Assembly: GCA_016702605.1 (NCBI GenBank)
Contig: JADJDQ010000007.1
Span: 62,001-126,000 of the forward strand
From: Candidatus Intricatilinea gracilis
Lineage (GTDB): Bacteria; Pseudomonadota; Gammaproteobacteria; Burkholderiales; Burkholderiaceae_C
DNA: 64,000 bases
Direction of reading: 5' to 3'
This document shows positions 55,471 through 64,000 of the stretch, piece after piece (the first letter of the stretch is position 1; every line of letters begins with the position of its first letter). A model generated the notes under the pieces. That model ran no database searches and was not told the DNA's origin. It saw only the letters and a program-made list of their open reading frames with translations. Both the position numbers and the translations under genes were made by a program.

Positions 55471-57030
55471 TCAAATCCTGAACACACTCATCGACTGGCG
55501 CAGCGAACGCGCCTGTTCTTCGAGGCTGCCGGCGGCGGCGGACGACTCTTCCACCAGTGCAGCGTTCTGCTGAGTCGTGTGGTCGAGGTCGACCACCGCC
55601 AGGCGGGCCTGGTCGATGCCGCTCGACTGCTCCTGCGCCGCGCTGGCAATCTCTTCGATGATGCGGCTGACACGTTGCACGCTCTGCACGATGTCCTGCA
55701 TCGAGCTGCCGGCCTTTGCTGCCAGCGTGCTTCCGGCATTGACGCGGTTGACCGATTCGTCGATCAGCGCCTTGATCTCCTTGGCCGCCAGCGCCGAACG
55801 CTGGGCCAGTGTGCGCACCTCACCCGCCACCACGGCAAAACCGCGGCCCTGCTCGCCGGCCCGGGCCGATTCGACCGCGGCGTTGAGCGCCAGGATGTTG
55901 GTCTGGAAGGCGATGCCTTCGATCACACCCACGATGTCGGCGATACGCCGCGAGCTGTCGTTGATGGTGCCCATGGTGACGACGACCTGGTCGACCACCG
56001 CGCTGCCTTGTGAGGCCGACGTGCAGGCCGACGCCGCCAGCTGATTGGCCTGGCGCGCCGAGGCCGATGTGTTGGCCACCGTGCTGCTGAGCTGCTCCAT
56101 GGCCGACGCGGTCTGCTGGATGCTGGCTGCGGCCTGTTCGGTGCGTTGCGAGAGATCGAGGCTGCCACTGGCGATCTCGGACGAGGCCGTGCCGATGTGG
56201 TCGATCGAGCCACGCACGTCACCGACGATGGTGCGCAGCGACGCCACCATGGCATCGAGCTCGGCCAGCAGGCTGTGTGGCAACGCACCTTGTTCGAGCT
56301 TGATGGTCAGGTCACCCGTGGCCACCTTGTGCATGGCCCCGACGGCTTGCGACGGCTCGCCGCCGATCTGGCGCAACACGCTGCGTCGCACCGACCAGGC
56401 GGTGCCGCCCAGCACCGCCAGCAGCAGCGTCACGAAGGCCAGGTTCTTGTATAGCGCCGCGCGGATACTGGCCTGCACGTCGTCCATGTACAGGCCCGAG
56501 CCGACCATCCAGTTCCAGTCCTTCACCACCGTCACGTATTGCAGCTTGGGTGCGGGCGTGGTGGCGCCGGGGCGCGGAAACTCGGTGGGCACGAAGGCCT
56601 TGCCGTCGGCGCTTTTCTTGGCGGCGCTGGTCATGGCCTGGATCACGTCCTGGCCCGAGGTGTCCCTGACCTTGCCGATCATGTTCTGGCCCGCCCATTC
56701 GGGCTTGGACGGCAGCATCACGCTCACGCCGTCGAGCGTCCAGATGTAGAAGTAGTCGGTGCCGGTGTCGCCGTAGCGTGCGGCGCGCAACGCCTCCTTG
56801 GCCGCGGTTTGTGCATCGGCCTCGGGCATGGTCTTGGCTAAGGCCTTCTGGTGAAAGGCCTCGACGATGCTGTGTGCCGACTGCACCGCGGCCACCAGTT
56901 CGCGCTGACGGCCCTCGATGATCTGCTGGCGCAACTGCCAGAACGACAGGCTGGCCAGCACGATGGCGCCCAGGACGGCCACCCCCACCAGCAGGGCGAT
57001 CTTGTTCCTGAAAGAGCTGAAAGTGTTCAT
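55471..57030 (-). CDS. Methyl-accepting chemotaxis protein with single Cache domain
   Basis: A 519-residue chemoreceptor. TM1 (about 9-33), a periplasmic sCache-type sensor (YFYIWTLDGVSVMLPSKPEW, DWNWMVGSGLYMDDV), TM2 near 190-210, a HAMP region, and a signalling domain whose tip reads VRTLAQRSALAAKEIKALI. The class matches receptors that sense small carboxylates, but the ligand cannot be read. No C-terminal CheR tether is seen. It is convergent with trhO. Confidence 0.93.
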   Translation of the reverse strand: MNTFSSFRNKIALLVGVAVLGAIVLASLSFWQLRQQIIEGRQRELVAAVQSAHSIVEAFHQKALAKTMPEADAQTAAKEALRAARYGDTGTDYFYIWTLDGVSVMLPSKPEWAGQNMIGKVRDTSGQDVIQAMTSAAKKSADGKAFVPTEFPRPGATTPAPKLQYVTVVKDWNWMVGSGLYMDDVQASIRAALYKNLAFVTLLLAVLGGTAWSVRRSVLRQIGGEPSQAVGAMHKVATGDLTIKLEQGALPHSLLAELDAMVASLRTIVGDVRGSIDHIGTASSEIASGSLDLSQRTEQAAASIQQTASAMEQLSSTVANTSASARQANQLAASACTSASQGSAVVDQVVVTMGTINDSSRRIADIVGVIEGIAFQTNILALNAAVESARAGEQGRGFAVVAGEVRTLAQRSALAAKEIKALIDESVNRVNAGSTLAAKAGSSMQDIVQSVQRVSRIIEEIASAAQEQSSGIDQARLAVVDLDHTTQQNAALVEESSAAAGSLEEQARSLRQSMSVFRI

Positions 57031-57194
57031 GCCGACGGTACTCCCGTGGCCCGTCGGCAGTCGACCGAAGACTTGTCGCGCGGCCTGGGCACAGGCTGCA
57101 CAGTCTGCGGTGACATGGCGTGCGTCGAAGACCCGAATTGCGCCGGCTATTTGAGCCAGTTACGCACCCGGGTCAGGGCAGCGCCGCCATGTGA

Positions 57195-57458
57195 TCACCC
57201 CAGGTTTTCGCCGAACACGGTGTCGCTTTGTGCGTAGGCGCTGCTCAGGAACAGGCGCAGCACGACGCCCGAGCCTTCCTGCTCCCAGAGTCGGCCCTTG
57301 ATCAGGAACTGCCGCCCGCCGATGCGCAACACGTCGCCAGTGGCGGGTGGCACATGGTGATGGGCCCAGAAGCTGGGCACCTCGACCTTGGAGCGCCTGA
57401 TCCAGGCCTGGTCGTCGGGGGAAAAAGCCAGGGTGATCGTCAGTGCGGGTTGTTCCAT
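57195..57458 (-). CDS. Small conserved hypothetical protein
   Basis: An 87-residue protein with no domain I recognise. Segments such as GDVLRIGGRQFLIKGRLWE and GVVLRLFLSS suggest a short beta-rich fold. Codon bias is normal for the window and the ATG is plausible. No signal peptide or membrane segment. Its neighbours do not suggest a role. Confidence 0.5.
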   Translation of the reverse strand: MEQPALTITLAFSPDDQAWIRRSKVEVPSFWAHHHVPPATGDVLRIGGRQFLIKGRLWEQEGSGVVLRLFLSSAYAQSDTVFGENLG

Positions 57459-57966
57459 CGATGGGGTCCGGTCGAGTCGGTGTGGGTCGTAGCCGAATGC
57501 TCATGGTATCGACTCTGTTGCCAGTACCGGCATCGCGGACTTGCCTGTGTCGATGCTCCCGATCCGGCGCATATGTCTGGGCTTGTGCTGGCAAGTATTG
57601 AAATCGCAACAACAGGTCATCAGTCGGATGGTGTGGGTTCCCAACTATGCACGGTTTTTAATTTTGGGGGGGTGCCGTCGAATGACGGCGTGCCACCGCC
57701 ATCGCGCCCGAATGCTCTGGAATGTGACGAAGTGACGCTCGAATGGCCTGTGCAGCGCGCCGGATGGCTAATTCTGTTCAGGTCAATTTGGTTAATTAAC
57801 ATTGCATAAGCTTGACCGAGGTTAAGCTTGGGCAATATGCTTCGTCCCATGCACTCGGCCGGCAGGTTTGGTTCGATGTGTGTGCCTTCTCGCGGATATC
57901 TCCCCGATCCACCTTTCACGCGGCCCCATTTACGGAGGCGGAGCACTGCCTGTGCGCCCGAATATC
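57459..57966. other. AT-richer intergenic region before the haem peroxidase gene
   Basis: Clearly less GC-rich than its surroundings in 57590-57850, with a G7 run, TTAATTAA, and a TAAGCTTG direct repeat (57807-57814 and 57823-57830). No gene is supported here. A good promoter lies at 57812-57841. Confidence 0.5.
57812..57841 (+). promoter_or_regulatory. Sigma-70-like promoter of the haem peroxidase gene
   Basis: TTGACC (57812-57817), an 18-base spacer and TATGCT (57836-57841) make the best sigma-70 match seen in the window. One copy of the TAAGCTTG repeat lies in the spacer and the other overlaps the -35, which suggests a regulator site. The mRNA leader would be about 120 bases. Confidence 0.55.
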
Positions 57967-59181
57967 ATGACCAAGAAGCATCAACGATTCAACCACCTGT
58001 TTCGCTCCGCGATCGCTGTCGCCATACTGCCGCTGTTATTGTCGGCCTGTGGTGGCGGCGACAATTCGGCGGCGCCAGCCGGCCCTGTCGACACGACGTC
58101 GCCTCAGGCTCAGCTCGGCGCAAGAATATTCTCGGATACCTCGTTGTCGGCGTCTGGCACACAGTCGTGCGCGAGTTGCCACGCCGATTCGAGTGGTGGT
58201 GCCCAGGACAATGCGCTGGCAGCCCAGCTTGGCGGGCCGCTGGGGAATCTGCAGGGTGGGCGTTCCTCGCCTTCGGCGCGTTATCTCGACCTGAATTCGT
58301 CGTTCTTCATCGACTCCGAAGGCACGCCGACCGGCGGTTTCTTCTGGGACGGCCGCGCTGCCAGCCTCGAAGAGCAGGCCGGCGGCCCCTTCCTGAATCC
58401 GGTCGAGATGGCCATGCCCAACAAGGCGGCTGTGGTTCTGCGGCTGAGTCTGGCGGGTTACGCCGACGAATTCAGGAAGGTTTACGGCAGTACTGTCTTC
58501 AACGATGTCGATGCCGCGTATACAAAGATGACGCAGGCCATTGCGGCGTTCGAGCGCGAGAACTCGAAGTTTCACGGCTACAACAGCAAATACGACGCCT
58601 TTCTCGCCGGCAAGGCTGTCCTGAGCACGGCCGAGCAGCGTGGCCTGGCATTGTTCGAAGATCCCGCCAAGGGTAATTGTGCAGGTTGCCACCCGTCGTC
58701 CGTGCAAGCCGATGGCAAACCTCCGCTGTTCACCGATTTCACTTACGACAATCTGGGTGTGCCGCGTAACACCGAGTTGCAGGCAAATGCCGATCCGGCC
58801 CATTTCGACCTCGGCTTGTGCGCCAGTCCGAATCCCCTGGCAAATGGTGTGGCCGAGTTCTGCGGTGCTTTCAAGGTGCCCTCGCTGCGTAATGTCGCGA
58901 GTCGCAAGGCGTATTTCCACAATGGAAAGTTCAAGACCCTGAAGGAAGTTGTGACCTTCTATGTGCAACGCGATACCAATCCCGAGAAGTGGTATCCGAC
59001 CAAGGCCGACGGCAGTATCGACAAGTTCGATGACCTGTCGGCTATCTACAAGGCCAACGTCAATACCGGTGAAGCGCCTTACAACCGCACGGTCGGCGAC
59101 GCTCCGGCACTGACGGATGCCGAAGTCGATGATGTGGTCGCTTTCCTGCGCACGCTGAGCGACGGTTACGTTGCCCCTTGA
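57967..59181 (+). CDS. Di-haem cytochrome c peroxidase family lipoprotein
   Basis: A 404-residue protein. A hydrophobic signal ends in a lipobox-like LLSACGGG, so it is probably an exported lipoprotein. Two c-type haem sites are CASCH and CAGCH. FWDGRAASLEEQAGGPF and NPVEMAM, then APSLRNVA-like VPSLRNVA and YFHNGKF, are typical of the CcpA/MauG family. It reduces hydrogen peroxide or oxidises another substrate. Codon use and the upstream region are slightly AT-richer than the neighbours, a possible sign of transfer. The ATG at 57967 starts MTKKHQRF. Confidence 0.92.
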   Translation: MTKKHQRFNHLFRSAIAVAILPLLLSACGGGDNSAAPAGPVDTTSPQAQLGARIFSDTSLSASGTQSCASCHADSSGGAQDNALAAQLGGPLGNLQGGRSSPSARYLDLNSSFFIDSEGTPTGGFFWDGRAASLEEQAGGPFLNPVEMAMPNKAAVVLRLSLAGYADEFRKVYGSTVFNDVDAAYTKMTQAIAAFERENSKFHGYNSKYDAFLAGKAVLSTAEQRGLALFEDPAKGNCAGCHPSSVQADGKPPLFTDFTYDNLGVPRNTELQANADPAHFDLGLCASPNPLANGVAEFCGAFKVPSLRNVASRKAYFHNGKFKTLKEVVTFYVQRDTNPEKWYPTKADGSIDKFDDLSAIYKANVNTGEAPYNRTVGDAPALTDAEVDDVVAFLRTLSDGYVAP

Positions 59182-59392
59182 CGTCGCGCGACTTGTGTTG
59201 AGCGGCAGCGTCGCGTCGCGTATCCCGACTGCCGAAGGGCGGACCCGACCAAGCCGCGACGCGTGCGGGCCGTTCCGGTTTCACCCGCAGGCTCGCTGCC
59301 GACCACCTCGCGCCGTGCACACACCACCGGCAGATGGGCGTCTGCCAGCCTGTGCAAGGGTCGGGCGCCCGGTGTGACGGCGGATGTGGTGG

Positions 59393-59692
59393 TCAGGCCT
59401 CATCCGCCTGTGCCCGGTCGGTACGCGAGCCGAACCGCAGCGCCGAACGCTGGCGCGCCTTCTCGGCCTCGATCTCGCGACTGCGGGGTTCGGCGCTGGT
59501 CACCATCGAGGCGATCAAGCGCCGGGCCGTGGCGGCCACCTCGTCGACGGCCCGATCGAACGCGGCCTCGTTGGCCTTGGACGGCACGGCAAAACCGCTG
59601 AGCTTGCGCACGAACTGCAGTGAGGCGTCGCGGATCTCGAGTTCGGTGGCCGGCGGTTCGAAGTTGAACAGCGTGCGGATGTTGCGGCACAT
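59393..59692 (-). CDS. DUF2277-family protein
   Basis: A 99-residue protein whose start MCRNIRTLFNFEPPATELEI and QFVRKLSGF are diagnostic of DUF2277. The family is common in proteobacteria and actinobacteria; its function is unknown. Helical and hydrophilic, with an Arg-rich C-terminus. The reading frame and start are well supported. Confidence 0.88.
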   Translation of the reverse strand: MCRNIRTLFNFEPPATELEIRDASLQFVRKLSGFAVPSKANEAAFDRAVDEVAATARRLIASMVTSAEPRSREIEAEKARQRSALRFGSRTDRAQADEA

Positions 59693-59777
59693 GGATGAGC
59701 TCCGTGGGCGGTTGACGGACAGCCGGCGCTGCTGTCTTGCGGTGGCGCACCACCGGGGCAGACTTGCCGCCGGCCGA

Positions 59778-60524
59778 TCAGGAGGAGGCCGGCGGATCGG
59801 GCGAGTGGCGCGGGGCGGTGTCGTTCAGCACCGCCAGCAGTTCGGAATGGAACTCGCGCCGGTACAGCACCCAGATCACCCCGGCCGTGCCCAGCACCAT
59901 GGCCAGCGGCGAGACGAACCACAGCGCGGCGGCAAAACTCATGTAGACCGCACGCAGGCCGTCGTTGAAGGTTTCGGCAGCCAGGCCCATGACCCGGCCG
60001 GCGCGGTCGGCAAAGTTCTGGCGCAAGGCCTCGTCGTCGGCAAAACGCTCGTGCGAGGGGGCGGCACCGATGAGCAGGGCGCCGAACGTGTACTGGCGCA
60101 TCGACCAGGTGAACCTGAAGAAGGCGTGCACGAAGATGCCCGCCAGCACGATCAGCTTGAGGTCGAAGACCAGCGCCGACGTGCGTGCGGCGAAGGGGAT
60201 CTCGTGCACCAGGTCGGCGGCCTTCTCGCTGGCGCCCAGCGCCGCGACCAGGCCGCCGATGATGAAGATGGTGGTCGAGGCGAAGAAACTCGGGCTGGTG
60301 CTGAGGTTTTGCAGCACCACGCCGTCGACCACCCGCACCTCGCGCAGGGCGGCCTGCAGCATCCAGTCGTGGCGGATGCGGTTGGTCGTGCCCAGCACCG
60401 ACTGCCGGCCCGCCGCACCCAGGCGGGCGAAGTGCACATAGCCGATCCAGCCGGCGAACATGGCCAGCAGCGCCAGCCAGTCGACCAGCGGAAGAACACT
60501 CAGCGCACGCAGCAGGAAGTCCAT
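59778..60524 (-). CDS. DUF599-family membrane protein
   Basis: A 248-residue inner-membrane protein with about four membrane segments (WLALLAMFAGWIGYVHF, FIIGGLVAALGA, LIVLAGIFVHAFF, FVSPLAMVLGTAGVIWVLY) and the DUF599 pattern around FRFTWSMRQYTFGALLIGA. The function is unknown. It starts with ATG. It lies 85 bases upstream of the DUF2277 gene on the same strand. Confidence 0.85.
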   Translation of the reverse strand: MDFLLRALSVLPLVDWLALLAMFAGWIGYVHFARLGAAGRQSVLGTTNRIRHDWMLQAALREVRVVDGVVLQNLSTSPSFFASTTIFIIGGLVAALGASEKAADLVHEIPFAARTSALVFDLKLIVLAGIFVHAFFRFTWSMRQYTFGALLIGAAPSHERFADDEALRQNFADRAGRVMGLAAETFNDGLRAVYMSFAAALWFVSPLAMVLGTAGVIWVLYRREFHSELLAVLNDTAPRHSPDPPASS

Positions 60525-60660
60525 GCGGCGACTGTAGCGCCGGCAGGTTTCCGGGCGACCCGGCCGAGCGGCTGCGGCGTGGCGCGGGGCGGCATTCAGG
60601 CGTCGTGTGCAGCCTGTGATGTGCCGCGCCGACGCCTGTGCCCGCGCCCGCGCCGAGTTG

Positions 60661-61392
60661 TCAGGGCGCCAGGTCGAACACCAGCACCTGGGCGTTCTTG
60701 CCGGCGCTGATGGTCACCAGCGACTCACCGTCCATGGCCAGCGCGTCGCCGGTGTGCAGGGCGTGCCCGTTGACCGTGGCCTCGCCCGTGGCGATGTGGA
60801 CGTAGGCCTTGCGGCCCGGCGTGACGGCCAGTTCGGCGCACTCGGCGCGGCCTGGGCCGTTGTCGTTGCTGTCGAAAAGTCCGATGTACAGCCGGGCGTC
60901 GGCGTTGAGGGCGATCGCGTCACCCGCCTCGGCCTCGGCCACCGGCGCACACACCAGGCGCAGCTTGCCGCGCTGCTGGGCCGGGTCGAAGGTGCGCTGG
61001 TCGTAGCCCGGCGGCACACCCAGGCGATCGGGCAGGATCCAGATCTGCAGGAAGTGGGTGGTGGCGTCGGCCGCATGGTTGAACTCGCTGTGCAGCACGC
61101 CGCGCCCGGCGCTCATGCGCTGCACTTCACCCGGGCGGATGGTCTCGCCGTTGCCCATGTTGTCGCGGTGTGCAAGTTCACCTTCGAGCACGACGCTGAT
61201 GATCTCCATGTCGCGGTGGCCATGGGTGCCGAAACCCTTGCCGGGCGCCACCTGGTCGTCGTTGATGACACGCAGATTGCCCCAGCCCATACGCGCCGGG
61301 TCGTGGAAATCGGCGAACGAGAAGCTGTGCTGGCTCTTGAGCCAGCCATGGTTGGCGTAACCGCGTTGGCAGGACTTGCGTAGCTCGATCAT
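60661..61392 (-). CDS. Pirin-family bicupin protein
   Basis: A 243-residue pirin (YhhW-like). The metal site is in FGTHGHRDMEIISVVLEG, with a further histidine in VLHSEFNHA; QIWILPD follows. Pirins of this class act as quercetin dioxygenases or regulators; the true substrate is unknown. The ATG at 61392 was chosen over an upstream frame. It is divergent from a LysR gene, the common pirin-LysR arrangement. Confidence 0.92.
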   Translation of the reverse strand: MIELRKSCQRGYANHGWLKSQHSFSFADFHDPARMGWGNLRVINDDQVAPGKGFGTHGHRDMEIISVVLEGELAHRDNMGNGETIRPGEVQRMSAGRGVLHSEFNHAADATTHFLQIWILPDRLGVPPGYDQRTFDPAQQRGKLRLVCAPVAEAEAGDAIALNADARLYIGLFDSNDNGPGRAECAELAVTPGRKAYVHIATGEATVNGHALHTGDALAMDGESLVTISAGKNAQVLVFDLAP

Positions 61393-61453
61393 GGTGGGGG
61401 TCTCCGTTGTGTATCCACTGTAGAGGCGGGGCGGGCGGGCAGGGCTGTGGCGG

Positions 61454-61472
61454 CTTGATGGCATCATTCAAG
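61454..61472. promoter_or_regulatory. Candidate LysR operator between pirin and lysR genes
   Basis: CTTGA and TCAAG are exact inverted repeats nine bases apart (19 bp in all) and include a T-N11-A, as LysR-type sites do. It lies 62 bases from the pirin start and 52 from the lysR start. Confidence 0.5.
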
Positions 61473-61523
61473 TGCCCTGAACCACACGCCCTCGCAGCCG
61501 CGGCGGCGCCGCTCGTCACGCCC

Positions 61524-62540
61524 ATGTCCGAACGCCCGACCGATCGCCGCCTGGCCCTCACGCCCGAGGCGCTGCAGATGATGGACACGATCGCCCGCAC
61601 CGGCAGTTTTGCCGCCGCGGCACGCGAGCTCGGCAAGGTGCCGTCGGCGCTGACCTACAACGTGCGCCAGCTCGAGGAGGCGCTCGACGCCCTGCTGTTC
61701 GACCGCAGCTCGCGCCAGGCCCAGCTCACCGCGGCGGGTGAGGAACTGCTGCGCGAAGGCCGCCGGCTGCTGCAGCAGATCGACGCCGTCGCCAACCGCG
61801 TGCAGCGTGTCGCCACCGGCTGGGAGACGCAGCTGGGCATCGCAGTCGACAACATCATTGCACCGGCCGCCATCTTCGACCTCATCGGCGCGTTCTACGA
61901 GTTGCGCCTGCCCGCACCCAGCCGCACCGAAGGTGCGACCGCCGCCACCCAGTCGACCGAATCCACTGCGCCGCCCACCCGCCTGAGCCTGCGCAGCGAG
62001 GTGCTCGCCGGCACCTGGGAGGCACTCGTCACCGGCCAGGTCGACCTGGCCATCGGTGTGATGGCGCCGGCCAACCCGGTGGACGACATCGTCTGTGCGC
62101 CACTGGGCGAGATGGAGATGCTGCTCGCCGTGGCGCCGCATCACCCGCTGGCGAACGAACCCGAGCCCATCCCGTCGACGGTGCTGGCGCGCCACCGCGT
62201 GGTGGCCATCGCCGACACCGCCCAGCGCATGCAGGCGCGCACCTATGGCGTGCTGGCGGGGCAGGATGTGCTGACCGTGCCCTCGCTGGTGGCCAAGCTC
62301 GAAGCGCAGATCCGCGGCCTGGGCATGGGCCGCCTGCCCGAGCCGCTGCTGCGCCGCCAGGTCGAGGCCGGCCGCCTGGTGGTGAAACGCAGTGAAGAAG
62401 CACCCTCGCAGATCGTGCTGCATTACGCCTGGCGCCGCACTGCCGCCCACGGCAAGGCACTCGCCTGGTGGCTCGACCAGCTGGCCAGCCCGACGACCCG
62501 GCGTGCGCTGCTCGAACAACACGCCGGCCTGATCTTCTGA
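61524..62540 (+). CDS. LysR-family transcriptional regulator
   Basis: A 338-residue regulator. The N-terminal HTH reads MMDTIARTGSFAAAARELGKVPSALTYNVRQLEEAL, followed by LLFDRSSRQAQLTAAGEEL. A Thr/Ala/Ser-rich insert of about 25 residues (bases about 61915-61990) lies in the effector domain, which is otherwise normal with VDLAIGVMAP. The ATG at 61524 was chosen; upstream open frame includes the operator. It is divergent from the pirin gene and probably regulates it. Confidence 0.9.
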   Translation: MSERPTDRRLALTPEALQMMDTIARTGSFAAAARELGKVPSALTYNVRQLEEALDALLFDRSSRQAQLTAAGEELLREGRRLLQQIDAVANRVQRVATGWETQLGIAVDNIIAPAAIFDLIGAFYELRLPAPSRTEGATAATQSTESTAPPTRLSLRSEVLAGTWEALVTGQVDLAIGVMAPANPVDDIVCAPLGEMEMLLAVAPHHPLANEPEPIPSTVLARHRVVAIADTAQRMQARTYGVLAGQDVLTVPSLVAKLEAQIRGLGMGRLPEPLLRRQVEAGRLVVKRSEEAPSQIVLHYAWRRTAAHGKALAWWLDQLASPTTRRALLEQHAGLIF

Positions 62541-62542
62541 TC

Positions 62543-63691
62543 GTGGCCGAGTTCGGGCTTGCCAGCGAGTTGTCCCGAAGCTCGTCCGGCGGGACCGGCA
62601 CGGGGAGGCCGCGTGGGCCCTACGTCGGACGCTTCGCGCCGTCGCCCACCGGCCTGTTGCACGCCGGTTCGCTGGTGGCCGCGCTGGGCTCGTGGCTCGA
62701 TGCCCGTGCGCACGCCGGGCGCTGGCTGGTGCGCATCGAGGATGTCGATACGCCGCGTTGCCAGCCAGGCGCAGATCTCGAGATCCTGCGCCAGCTCGCC
62801 GTCTGCGGCCTGGTGCCGGACGAGCCGCCGTCGTGGCAGTCGCAACGTGGCGCGATCTACGCTGCCGCACTCGACGACCTGCTCGCGCGTGGCCTGGCCT
62901 ATGCCTGCACCTGCACCCGCAGCCAGATCGCCGCGGCCCTGGCGGCCAGTGGCCGGCCGTATCGGCCGCATGGCGAGCTTGTCTACCCGGGCACCTGCCG
63001 GCCGGCGACACCAACACCGATCACCACGCCGGCAGTCCACCTGTCGACTGCGCCGGGAGTGACCGGGGATGGCCATCCGATGTCAGGTGCCGTCGGGTCG
63101 ACCGTGGCAGTGGGCACCGTGACTGACGCTTCGACGCAAGTCGTCGCACCGTCAGCCCCACGCCATGCCGTACGCCTGCGCGTCGAGCCCGGTGCGGTCA
63201 GCCACATTGGCTGGACCGATCGCCGTCTCGGCCCGCAGCAGCAGGACGTCAGCGCCGACGTCGGCGACTTCGTGCTGCGCCGCGCCGACGGCCTGTGGGC
63301 CTACCAGCTCGCCGTGGTGGTGGACGACGCAGCCCAAGGTGTCACCCACATCGTGCGCGGTGCCGATCTGGCCGACAACACGGCGCGCCAGATCCTGCTG
63401 CAACGTCAGCTCGGCCTGGCCACGCCGAGCTACCTGCACCTGGCGCTGGTGCTGGCCGCCGACGGCCACAAGCTCAGCAAGCAGAACGGCGCCACGCCGC
63501 TGGATCTTGCCGATCCGCTGGCAGCGCTGCAGGCCGCGGCCAGGGCGCTGGGCCTGCCCAATGCCGCGCCGGGCGCCAGCTTGACAGATGTGTTGGCCGG
63601 CTGGACGGCAGCCTGGACGACGTGCTGGCCGATGGTCACCAAGATGCCCGGCCCGGTGGCCACCTCGACCCCCGCCTCACCAGACACCTGA
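62543..63691 (+). CDS. gluQ: Glutamyl-Q tRNA(Asp) synthetase with low-complexity insert
   Basis: A 382-residue truncated glutamyl-tRNA synthetase paralogue that attaches Glu to queuosine-34 of tRNA-Asp. The HIGH-type motif is in RFAPSPTGLLHAGSL; the zinc cluster uses CTCTRSQ and YPGTC; the KMSKS-type loop is HKLSKQNGA. Between about 63007 and 63170 some 55 Thr/Ala/Val/Gly-rich residues are inserted after the zinc region; usual length is about 300. The start is GTG, two bases after the lysR stop. Confidence 0.92.
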   Translation: MAEFGLASELSRSSSGGTGTGRPRGPYVGRFAPSPTGLLHAGSLVAALGSWLDARAHAGRWLVRIEDVDTPRCQPGADLEILRQLAVCGLVPDEPPSWQSQRGAIYAAALDDLLARGLAYACTCTRSQIAAALAASGRPYRPHGELVYPGTCRPATPTPITTPAVHLSTAPGVTGDGHPMSGAVGSTVAVGTVTDASTQVVAPSAPRHAVRLRVEPGAVSHIGWTDRRLGPQQQDVSADVGDFVLRRADGLWAYQLAVVVDDAAQGVTHIVRGADLADNTARQILLQRQLGLATPSYLHLALVLAADGHKLSKQNGATPLDLADPLAALQAAARALGLPNAAPGASLTDVLAGWTAAWTTCWPMVTKMPGPVATSTPASPDT

Positions 63692-63783
63692 CCACACGCA
63701 GGGTGAGCACCGGCCGCTGGCCTGCAGCGCTGGCATGATGGCGGCCGTTTTCCACCGACCAACCGTCACCCACAGGACGCCAC

Positions 63784-64000
63784 ATGACCACCACCCCCTC
63801 GGGCCTGCAGTACGAAGACATCACCGCCGGCTCCGGCGCCGAAGCCCAGTCCGGCGCCCACGTGACGGTGCACTACACCGGCTGGCTGCACGATGCGAAG
63901 GCCGCCAACCAGCGCGGCAGCAAGTTCGATTCGAGCAAGGACCGCGGCGACCCCTTCGTCTTCGAACTCGATGCCGGCAACGTCATCCAGGGCTGGGACG
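63784..64000 (+). CDS. FKBP-type peptidyl-prolyl isomerase, N-terminal part
   Basis: The first 72 residues of an FKBP domain, cut by the right edge: MTTTPSGLQYEDI, HVTVHYTGWL, then KFDSSKDRGDPFVFEL and NVIQGWD. There is no signal peptide, so it is a small cytoplasmic isomerase. A weak CACAGGA site precedes the ATG. Confidence 0.9.
   Translation, partial: MTTTPSGLQYEDITAGSGAEAQSGAHVTVHYTGWLHDAKAANQRGSKFDSSKDRGDPFVFELDAGNVIQGWD

Overview
The window is GC-rich chromosomal DNA of a betaproteobacterium, most likely Burkholderiales of the Leptothrix/Rubrivivax/Ideonella type. The evidence is the local gene orders trpE-trpG-trpD-trpC, rsmD-coaD-ferredoxin, lolB-ispE-tRNA-Gln-prs-rplY-pth, nadK divergent from hrcA, and hemCDXY divergent from ppc. 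Nearly all of it is coding. I see no rRNA, IS element, integrase or CRISPR array.

Layout. 1-954: end of a metallohydrolase and an exported thioredoxin-like protein. 955-8438: trp biosynthesis (a possible leader peptide, trpE, trpG, an inserted threonine-aldolase gene, trpD, trpC), then ung and rsmD. 8563-9370: coaD and a ferredoxin. 9377-15525 (minus strand): pth, rplY, prs, tRNA-Gln, ispE, lolB and a TPR protein. 15630-20132: mutM, a dynamin-like GTPase and mutY. 20167-24734 (minus): a LON-domain protein, rapZ, recN, nadK. 24916-27246: hrcA and convergent ppk2. 27446-34650: tRNA-Met, a 0.7 kb spacer, a TIR-STAND NTPase, and convergent to it a lipoprotein/secreted caspase-like pair; this is the most accessory part of the window. 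34651-40364: an acyl-CoA catabolism cluster (SDR, tandem PPC-domain protein, acyl-CoA ligase, thiolase, IclR regulator). 40376-45166: small conserved genes, an interrupted HD-GYP gene, Crp and LuxR regulators, tRNA-Arg. 45342-50526: an esterase, then hemY-hemX-hemD-hemC (minus). 50760-55461: ppc (frameshifted), vapBC, trhO. 55471-64000: a chemotaxis receptor, a haem peroxidase, DUF genes, a pirin/LysR pair, gluQ and the start of an FKBP isomerase.

Three features stand out. First, three genes are interrupted. prs and ppc, both core metabolic genes, each read through to full length if a single T, the first base of the in-frame stop codon, is skipped; an HD-GYP gene carries a plain in-frame TAA. 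Sequencing or assembly error is the simplest reading. Second, several housekeeping enzymes (RsmD, PEP carboxylase, GluQ-RS, RecN, threonine aldolase) carry Ala/Lys/Ser/Thr-rich extensions or internal inserts not usual for their families. Third, the tRNA-Met-adjacent block pairs a TIR-STAND protein with a convergent CsgG-like lipoprotein/caspase operon, a candidate immune or stress-signalling locus.
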